NCBI GenBank assembly: GCA_017302435.1
Contig: JAFLDL010000036.1
Location: 1-49,047 of the forward strand
DNA length: 49,047 bases
Source: Candidatus Accumulibacter necessarius
Lineage (GTDB): Bacteria; Pseudomonadota; Gammaproteobacteria; Burkholderiales; Rhodocyclaceae
Reading direction: 5' to 3'
Shown: positions 43,220-49,047 of the stretch, piece after piece
Layout of the letters: each line of letters starts with the position of its first letter
Position numbering within the stretch: the stretch's first letter is position 1
Made by a program: the position numbers and the translations under genes
The notes under the pieces: generated by a model
Databases searched by the model: none
The model's input: only the letters and a program-made list of their open reading frames with translations
What the model was told of the DNA's origin: nothing

Positions 43220-43840
43220 TCAACTCATGTTCTCGGTCGGCACCAACTCGAACTCGGCCAAGCGCCGCTGGATCAGGCCTTCCGACACGGGGTTCTCAGT
43301 GAGCGCGTAACGCAGCGCCTTGCGCCAGCCCTTGCCACGGCCACTGATGGCGTGTCCGGTCGCGGCATTGGTCATGGTGTACAGCCACCAGCGCTCTTCC
43401 GGCACCAGACCCAGCCAGTTGCGAATGGCAATAGGGATCAGCGCCGGGTCGCATTCCTCGACCGCCCAGGCGAGTACGCACAGCTCCTTGCCCAGGGTTC
43501 GGTCGATGGGCACTTGGCCGGCCTGCAGCCATTTGGCAGTCTTCTGGCCATAGCTGCGCAAGCGACGGTTGAACTCGGCCTTGACGTCTTCGGCAATCAA
43601 GTCCCAGACTGCGCGACGCAGAATGACCCGTAGATGCGCATTGGTGGCATTGAGCGGCACGGGAATCGGCACTTCCTCGCTCGGCTCCAACCATTCAAAG
43701 TGCTCGGACAGGGTGACTTCAGCGCCTTCTCCCTTGCTTCGTGGCAAGGTGAGCAGAAAGTAATGCTCGGAAAGCTCCGGCTGAAAGCCGAAGCCCAGCA
43801 TCGAAGGTTTCTTGGCTGCGGTCACTTTGGGTTGTGCCAT
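43220..43840 (-). CDS. DUF3780 protein, anti-phage-associated
   Basis: This 206-aa soluble protein has the DUF3780 features: GFGFQPELSEHYFLLTLP near the N-terminus, a central AVWDLIAEDVKAEFNRRLR helix, and PEERWWLYTMTNAATGHAI with GRGKGWRKALRYALTENP. The family has no established biochemical role and is known almost only from anti-phage gene sets with DUF499 and DUF1156. Its ATG shares a base with the DUF499 stop (TAATG), and the methyltransferase follows 15 bases later. Confidence 0.88.
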   Translation of the reverse strand: MAQPKVTAAKKPSMLGFGFQPELSEHYFLLTLPRSKGEGAEVTLSEHFEWLEPSEEVPIPVPLNATNAHLRVILRRAVWDLIAEDVKAEFNRRLRSYGQKTAKWLQAGQVPIDRTLGKELCVLAWAVEECDPALIPIAIRNWLGLVPEERWWLYTMTNAATGHAISGRGKGWRKALRYALTENPVSEGLIQRRLAEFELVPTENMS

Positions 43841-46800
43841 TACTGACTGACCTCACCGGGTTGCAGGCTGCCGTGGATGGCGGCAATCCAGTCCAGCAGC
43901 AGTTGGCCGCGCTGGAAGCGAATGGTGGTGGCACTGATGGTAACCTGACTGCTGCCGACGATCTCCTGCATCTTCTTGACGGTTTCGCGCAGTCGGGGAC
44001 CGGCTACCAGCTCGTTCTCTCCCGCGATGAAAGACAGGCTCACATCGGTATTGTTGCCGGTGACATCGACGATGACTTCTCGCGCCTGGCCTTCGTGCTT
44101 TTCGAGCAGATCGACAAAGGCGAATGCGGCGGCGGCGGTGAGGTTGCGATGCGGATGTGACCACAGCGCCGGCAGCGCGGCATCGACCGCGACTTTCTTG
44201 GTGCGGTACTCGACCACGTCGATTTTCTCGACGTTGGAACGAATGTCCCCGTCTTCGGCCACGGCGAGTACGAAACGGCATTCGGCCGGCAAGGTAAATG
44301 GGGTGTCATAGGCGCCACCAGATGCTACCGGGTCGGCGCCGTTGGTGGTGTAGCGCAAATGGCCACGCGGGACGGCGTGCAGTTCGACGCGCCAGTCTTC
44401 GCCCTGCTGGAAGACCCGATACTTGACCGCCAGGGTGTTCTTCCAGGCGACGGATGGCCCCGTATCATGGTTGCCGGCGGAATCGACACAGAGGAAGGTG
44501 AGCTTCAGTTCCCGCGTGCGGAAGTTGTTGTAACCGCCTTCGGCCTCGCTGACCTTGAGCGACCCGCCGGTCGGCTGCGTATTGCCGATTTCGTAATGGA
44601 CCTTGTCGCCATTGAGCGGGGTGATCTTGAGGAAAGCCTCGCCGGTCTTGTCGTCACGCGATAGCAACCGCACCTGCACTTCGGTCCTGGGCGGCGGGAA
44701 CGGACCTTTTTCGACGGAGTCGCCCAGATCACGCCAATGGCCTTCGTTGATCGCTCTGGTCTTGAGCGCGTCGAGCGCGTCGGCCCGGTGCAATGGCCAG
44801 GCGTCGGACATGGCGGCACGGCGCTTGATTTCGCTCCACTTGGCCGTCTTCTGCCCCTGGAACAAGCGTTCTTCGCATTTGCGCCGGAAGGCATCGGTGC
44901 TGGTTTCGGTCTCGAACTTCTTGGCGTTGGTCAGCGTGTCGCGGATCAGCTTTTCACCGTCGAACTGGTTGTTCTGGAAGTTGATGCGGCAGTCCGTGGT
45001 GCGCAATTGCCCCATGCTCGGATAGACCAGCGTGGTGAAGGTTTCCTGAATCGCGGAACGTAGGCGCAGCGTAATCTGGTCGAGGTTCTGATTGGCCTGT
45101 TGTCGCTGCGGATCGCGCGTGGTTACACCGGTCGAGACCATTTCGTCGAGGATGCTCTTGATGGCTTTGTATTGTGCCGATTGTTCCAGCACATGGGTGA
45201 GCGTTTCCTGAGAGCCGGTGAGATACAGCACGCGGTTCTTGAATTCCTGATCGGTATGGAACCTGACCCATTCTTTGGGTAGCTTGGTCGCCGAGTCAGT
45301 GTCATTGCGCGGCTGCACCAGCAGGAGCGCCGTCCTGTCGGCTTCGAGGTGCACCTCGTCGAGAGCGGCGAGCATTTCGCTGCGCTGGTAGCAATCGCGC
45401 ACGCTGGGCTGGAACAAAGCTTCGAGATAGACGCGAAGCTCCTTGAGACACGTCTGCTGGTTGTATTGCCGGGCAGTGGAATGCAGCTTGGCGGCAAGGT
45501 TCTGGATGTCCTTGTAGAACAGCCGGCCGTCGTTGCTTTGATGCAGATACCAGGCTTGCGTGGGCAGGTAATCAACAATCTCTTTCTTGACCTTGGAGAT
45601 GTCGCGCCCCGGCGCGCACAGAAAAGCCATGATGTCGTTCTGGCGCAGGCCATGCGTGGCGTTCGGCACACTGGCGAGACTGGATACGAGCAACAGCTTC
45701 GACACATCCTGGGCGTCGGTGCAGTTGTATTTGGCATCGATCTCTTCGGCGACTGAATGACCGTTGTTGGCGATGTCGTGGCTGATGGCCTCGGAGAGCG
45801 ATGGGTTGATCGAGCGAATCTCAGAGACGATTTCGTCGCTGTTCAGGTCAAGGTTGTAGGGGTGAATGAGTTGCAATTTGTCGGCCTGCCCGGTTTCCCA
45901 CAGATTCGAGACGACCATGCGCATCAGGCGGATCAGGCCACGGGTTTGCTGGAAACCGGGGTTCTCCTTGAAGCGGGCATACAGATCGCGCAGCCCAAAG
46001 TGGAACGGATACGACTCCGACAACTGTGCGGCAAACGAATCCGGTGAGTGATTGGTGACATCCATTTCCCGCGCCGCTTTGACCGCCGCTGCGTAGTCGT
46101 TGGCGACCTGGGTGCGCACGGATTGGTCAGGCAGGGTCTGAAACAGGCGGGTGCGCAGGATATGGTAAAGCTCTTCACCCTGCGACGAGACTGGTTCGAT
46201 ACGCAGCGCCGAACGACTGGTTTCGTTCTTGAGATTGTCCAGAGCACTATTGAGCATCGCGCCGCCGGCGTGCCATGCGGCGGTGAGGTCAGCGATCACC
46301 ACGCAGACGTTCGATAATTCGGCCTTGTTCACGGCCACCAGCAGGTTGGCGATGGCGGTCGCCGTTACGGTGGAGAGCGTCGTCGAGCCGATGGCTTTGG
46401 CCTGCACTGCCTCCAGATAGGGGGGCAGTTCGTCGAGAAATATCAGCGTCGGTTCGCCCTTGAGCAGATTGATCCAGGCGCTTTGTCCGGGCGCCTGCAG
46501 CGGCTGGTAGTAGTCCTTGAAGACATCCTTCTTGCCAAGCTGATCCGCGAGTTCGCCCCAGATGCCGAATTGGGCATCGGTCTGCCGACCGTGGAAGCCA
46601 ATCACACGAACGCCGCCGACCTTGCTGCCGTAGCCGCCCTTCCCAAGCACCCTTTCCCGCAGAACTGGATTCTTTGCGAGCAGCCCAAGCGCGATCATGT
46701 TGTGGGTTTTGCCGCCGCCCATCGACTGCGTGAGCAGAAAGGTGCTGGCCTGGTCGCCACGATTTTCAAGGCGGGCGAAGGTCTTCTCAAACAGCGTCTT

Positions 46801-46944
46801 CATCCCGCTGGTGAGAAAGTTCTCTTCAAAGAACTTTTCACCCTCGATCTTGCCTTCCAAGAAGTCGGACAGGTCGAGGACGATATCGCGGCGGTTGCGA
46901 TCGAAAACGCTTTGGCGTGGCGTGCAGTGGGTCTTGAGAGTCAT
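43840..46944 (-). CDS. DUF499 ATPase, anti-phage-type
   Basis: This 1034-aa protein has TQSMGGGKTHNM (Walker A-like, 73-80) and PTLIFLDELPPY (Walker B, 167-172), and the PglY/BrxC-like layout of DUF499, a large P-loop ATPase. The C-terminal 300 residues (LLSRDDKTGEAFLKITPLNGD, GHLRYTTNGADP) look beta-rich and may be a carbohydrate-binding-like or chitobiase-like module. It is the first gene of the defence operon. No convincing promoter is visible in the 541-base gap upstream. The ATG follows a weak site. Confidence 0.9.
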   Translation of the reverse strand: MTLKTHCTPRQSVFDRNRRDIVLDLSDFLEGKIEGEKFFEENFLTSGMKTLFEKTFARLENRGDQASTFLLTQSMGGGKTHNMIALGLLAKNPVLRERVLGKGGYGSKVGGVRVIGFHGRQTDAQFGIWGELADQLGKKDVFKDYYQPLQAPGQSAWINLLKGEPTLIFLDELPPYLEAVQAKAIGSTTLSTVTATAIANLLVAVNKAELSNVCVVIADLTAAWHAGGAMLNSALDNLKNETSRSALRIEPVSSQGEELYHILRTRLFQTLPDQSVRTQVANDYAAAVKAAREMDVTNHSPDSFAAQLSESYPFHFGLRDLYARFKENPGFQQTRGLIRLMRMVVSNLWETGQADKLQLIHPYNLDLNSDEIVSEIRSINPSLSEAISHDIANNGHSVAEEIDAKYNCTDAQDVSKLLLVSSLASVPNATHGLRQNDIMAFLCAPGRDISKVKKEIVDYLPTQAWYLHQSNDGRLFYKDIQNLAAKLHSTARQYNQQTCLKELRVYLEALFQPSVRDCYQRSEMLAALDEVHLEADRTALLLVQPRNDTDSATKLPKEWVRFHTDQEFKNRVLYLTGSQETLTHVLEQSAQYKAIKSILDEMVSTGVTTRDPQRQQANQNLDQITLRLRSAIQETFTTLVYPSMGQLRTTDCRINFQNNQFDGEKLIRDTLTNAKKFETETSTDAFRRKCEERLFQGQKTAKWSEIKRRAAMSDAWPLHRADALDALKTRAINEGHWRDLGDSVEKGPFPPPRTEVQVRLLSRDDKTGEAFLKITPLNGDKVHYEIGNTQPTGGSLKVSEAEGGYNNFRTRELKLTFLCVDSAGNHDTGPSVAWKNTLAVKYRVFQQGEDWRVELHAVPRGHLRYTTNGADPVASGGAYDTPFTLPAECRFVLAVAEDGDIRSNVEKIDVVEYRTKKVAVDAALPALWSHPHRNLTAAAAFAFVDLLEKHEGQAREVIVDVTGNNTDVSLSFIAGENELVAGPRLRETVKKMQEIVGSSQVTISATTIRFQRGQLLLDWIAAIHGSLQPGEVSQ

Positions 46945-47485
46945 GGTCGGCGCATTGCTTTCTTGTTGTTTCCCGTGAGTTCCGCGATTCTCCGCTAGAT
47001 GCCGCCAGAATGAAAGAATCGGCGAGCCACTGCCCCTGCAATTGATTCGATGACGCCTTGGGTGCCGGCAAGGATGACGATGAGCGAATGGTTGTAGTGT
47101 GGCAAGAGTGTCAGTTCCCGTAACCGGGCTTGGATTGAATTTCGCTGCTATTCGACGGCCATTGGCTCACCATGGGATGCTGGTCGACACACCATGATCG
47201 GAACGTCAGCGGGTTCACCCCACCACAATCCATCTGCCCGCCCCCGTCACGAGCACTGCCATCAAGATCGAATGTCCCATGGCGTGACTACCGCATCGCG
47301 TACCGAACCACGCCAGAGGCTAGGCCACTGGCTTTACTACTCCCGCGATCATCGTATCGTCAGCGCCGACTTTTTTCGTCGGCCCGTTTTCTGTGGCAAT
47401 AGGCCAAGCCAATGGTTGAAGCGCACATGATAGTTTGCGACAATTATTATGTCGCGGCTGATAGCCGAGAACAATCATTTGAGCC
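46945..47485. other. Intergenic region between defence operon and right-end genes
   Basis: This 541-base gap carries no confident gene. On the minus strand a frame ending at 46995-46997 reads like real coding sequence for about 45 codons but lacks a start (see findings). GCCGAC-N7-GTCGGC (47365-47383) forms a weak hairpin, and GCGACA-N7-TGTCGC lies just before the next gene. The operon promoter must be here, but I cannot place it. Confidence 0.5.
47437..47455. promoter_or_regulatory. Inverted repeat, possible operator
   Basis: A perfect 6-bp dyad GCGACA-N7-TGTCGC with an AT-rich centre ends 30 bases before the next ATG, the position expected of a repressor operator. Confidence 0.35.
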
Positions 47486-48307
47486 ATGAGCATGTCCCTC
47501 CAAACTGTAGAAACAGCACCGGCGGTGGTTACCTTTCCGGTGGATGCGCCCGCGGCTGTACCGCCAGCCAGCTATCAGGCAGTGCGATTCAACGCCATGA
47601 AGCACGGCATCCTTTCCCGGCTGGCTGTCTTGGCGCACGAAGACCACGCCGAGTTCGACGACCTGCTGGCGGCGCTCGTCGAGGAGCACCGGCCGGCGGG
47701 AATGACCGAGCAGCATCTGATCGAGGAACTGGCCGCGATCATCTGGCGCAAGCGGCGGGTACTGATGGCGGAAGGGGCGCGGATCAACGAGGGTTTGAAA
47801 TCGGTGGTGAACAATGCAAAGTCGGTCGCCACGTCGGCCGCACCTTTTCAGCGAGGCTTGTCCGCAGAAAACGCGGATCTGCAAGACCTGATGACCGAAA
47901 CCCCGGAACAGATCGCCGAGACTCAACGCGATGCAGAGCTTGATCTGGCGGCGACCCGCCAGGCGGCGGCGATCCTGTACAAAGGCGGCCCGAACGCCTA
48001 CGAAAAGGCCCTGCGAGCGTTGCAGCAAGACTCGCGCGACTGGTGGCAAGCACAAGTCGAGGACGAGGAGCACCCGGCGACCGCGGAAGGGCTGGCGCAG
48101 TTCATCCGCGAAACGCTTGAACTGTCTTGCTGGCGCGCGGTGCGCGACGCCCAATATGCCCCGGCGATCAAGGCGCAAACCCTAGGCGAAGGGCTGAGGG
48201 CGCACCTGCTGGAGAAGCTGAACCGCTACGAAACGCACCTTGACCGCAAGTTTGAGCGGACGCTGGCCATGCTATTGAAGTTGAAACAGCTTCGTGGCGG
48301 GTCATGA
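47486..48307 (+). CDS. Hypothetical protein of the NALKHG-motif type
   Basis: This 273-aa soluble protein contains RFNAMKHGILSRLAVL, a variant of the NALKHGL motif seen in a widespread family of unknown function, followed by HEDHAEFDDLLAALVEEHRP and a helix LIEELAAIIWRKRRVLMAEG that are typical of it. The rest is mostly charged helix. I know no function for the family; it often occurs in mobile or repeated contexts. A second ATG two codons later is equally possible. It may be under the inverted-repeat operator just upstream. Confidence 0.7.
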   Translation: MSMSLQTVETAPAVVTFPVDAPAAVPPASYQAVRFNAMKHGILSRLAVLAHEDHAEFDDLLAALVEEHRPAGMTEQHLIEELAAIIWRKRRVLMAEGARINEGLKSVVNNAKSVATSAAPFQRGLSAENADLQDLMTETPEQIAETQRDAELDLAATRQAAAILYKGGPNAYEKALRALQQDSRDWWQAQVEDEEHPATAEGLAQFIRETLELSCWRAVRDAQYAPAIKAQTLGEGLRAHLLEKLNRYETHLDRKFERTLAMLLKLKQLRGGS

Positions 48308-48427
48308 CCGTAACTATCGCAACAATGTGCAAGTGCAGCGGCGGCTTGATGGTATGGGCGCTGTGCTGCACCCGCGGGCTGAATCTGTTTCGCAGAATGG
48401 CAGAAATCGGCGGATGATGCGTAGGAT

Positions 48428-48706
48428 GTGATAGCGCTACTTGGCGATAATTTTGACATTGACGCCACGGCAACAAGCACGAGCGAGCGCGCGTTTCTCA
48501 TTTCGATGGGTATGACCGAGGAAGAGGCAGATGCAGAACTTAATGCAAGCAGACAGGCGCAACCGGGTGGCGTTGGCGAGGTTCAGGCGCCAGTTGATGA
48601 AGCTCCCGCAGCAGGACCGGGCGAGGGTGGCGGCAAAGGGGTTCAAGGCGGCGAGGTTGAAGGCGCACATGCGGGCGCAGGCGGCGCAGGGAAATGTATC
48701 GCCTGA
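48428..48706 (+). CDS. Possible small protein, N-terminal part only
   Basis: From GTG 48428 this 92-codon frame begins VIALLGDNFDIDATATSTSERAF and MTEEEADAEL, which looks like real protein, but after about residue 42 it turns Gly/Ala-rich, as expected of a shadow of the overlapping frame at 48531. Either this is a short gene overlapping the next, or the two are halves of one gene broken by a frameshift. Confidence 0.35.
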   Translation: MIALLGDNFDIDATATSTSERAFLISMGMTEEEADAELNASRQAQPGGVGEVQAPVDEAPAAGPGEGGGKGVQGGEVEGAHAGAGGAGKCIA

Positions 48707-48896
48707 CATTACCGAGAAGCCGCAACTCTCCCTGCAAGCCCAAACGCCAGAAGAAATAGCGGCGGCAGAAGCGGCTGCACGCGCGGAGAAAGCCAAAAAA
48801 GCGCAAGAAGAAACAGCCGCCAAACGCAAGGAAAAGGCGGGACAGCCGCAGAAAGAGCAAGGCGGGCGTGAAGTATTACCGGGACAGTTCTATTGA
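48531..48896 (+). CDS. Hypothetical basic protein overlapping the previous frame
   Basis: This 121-codon frame reads RRNRVALARFRRQLMKLP, DRARVAAKGFKAARLKAHM and then a Lys/Glu/Ala-rich helix ending in VLPGQFY. It is strongly basic in the first half, like a nucleic-acid-binding peptide. No family is recognised. The last codons lie inside a short direct repeat (48873-48919), so the natural end of the gene may have been altered. Confidence 0.45.
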   Translation: MQNLMQADRRNRVALARFRRQLMKLPQQDRARVAAKGFKAARLKAHMRAQAAQGNVSPDITEKPQLSLQAQTPEEIAAAEAAARAEKAKKAQEETAAKRKEKAGQPQKEQGGREVLPGQFY

Positions 48897-48919
48897 CGTA
48901 TTACGGGGATAGTATATTC
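48873..48919. repeat. Two-copy imperfect direct repeat, 25-bp period
   Basis: GTATTACCGGGACAGT (48873-48888) is repeated as GTATTACGGGGATAGT (48898-48913), 14 of 16 positions identical, with AT-rich tails. The first copy overlaps the 3' end of the 48531 frame. From memory, GTATTACGGGGACAGT-like sequences flank certain transposases, including REP-associated tyrosine transposases; none is in the window. The last 128 bases hold no gene. Confidence 0.6.
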
Positions 48920-49047
48920 ATTAGTCGGCCCTGCAATAAACCTGCAGCCCGCATGAAAACTGGGTTTCTGCCCAAAACTCCCCATCGAGATCCCCGAGAA
49001 ATTAGAATAGAGGTAACCGAAACCTGAGGGAAATCGAGCGAATTGCA

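Noticed and set aside
42149-43633. A 494-codon plus-strand frame opposite the methyltransferase gene
   Set aside because: Antisense to the DUF1156 and DUF3780 genes, both with family motifs; no domain in the antisense translation.
47365-47383. Hairpin GCCGAC-N7-GTCGGC as a terminator
   Set aside because: Only a short T-run follows and no gene ends just before it on the plus strand.
33000-49047. Search for a repeat of the tRNA-Lys 3' end as the far attachment site
   Set aside because: No copy of TCTCTGACGCCCCACCA or a close variant was seen. The only similar piece, GGGTTCACCCCACCA near 47210, lacks a tRNA-like context.

Overview
The window comes from a high-GC proteobacterial chromosome. The gene content fits a betaproteobacterium of the Rhodocyclales, possibly related to Candidatus Accumulibacter (inference): zapD-coaE, TrpB2, SpeD, comM-ubiK divergent from glnK-amtB, a rep helicase, cytochrome c5, and RoxA-like diheme cytochromes. 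No rRNA or CRISPR array is present.

Region 1 (1-4,800) holds an Asp-box (BNR) beta-propeller protein coupled to a MoaD/ThiS-like sulfur carrier, then an FMN/FAD flavo-reductase and an AhpD-like protein divergent from a LysR regulator. A 51-bp inverted repeat flanks the first two genes. Region 2 (4,813-13,573) is one compact five-gene minus-strand operon: an 870-aa Cys-rich diheme protein, a lipoprotein, a 724-aa diheme protein and two tandem membrane-anchored RoxA-like diheme cytochromes. Together they carry eight CXXCH haem sites. I know of no described pathway with this gene set, and it is the best candidate here for an uncharacterised system.

Region 3 (13,900-29,950) is ordinary core chromosome: rep, a small Ala-rich exported protein, cytochrome c5, tRNA-Arg, GNAT and MFS genes, zapD-coaE-SPOR-trpB2-speD, a BamE-like lipoprotein, MFS, comM, ubiK, glnK-amtB and two tRNA-Lys genes. 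The glnK-amtB promoter has a clear sigma-54 element with two upstream NtrC-like sites about three helical turns apart, so control by nitrogen limitation can be read from the DNA.

Region 4 (29,950-49,047) looks like an integrated island beside tRNA-Lys(CTT). It has a DUF3800 protein, a tyrosine integrase, a ribbon-helix-helix protein with an SSB-like acidic tail, and a divergent replication module (AlpA-like HTH, CHC2 zinc finger, primase-like DUF3987 protein). A large minus-strand anti-phage type cluster follows: DUF499 ATPase, DUF3780, DUF1156 methyltransferase, and a PLD plus SNF2-type helicase, with a UPF0175/DUF3368 toxin-antitoxin pair between the methyltransferase and the helicase. The right end has small genes of unknown function and a short direct repeat. 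I found no copy of the tRNA 3' end that would mark the far border, so the island probably continues beyond the window.
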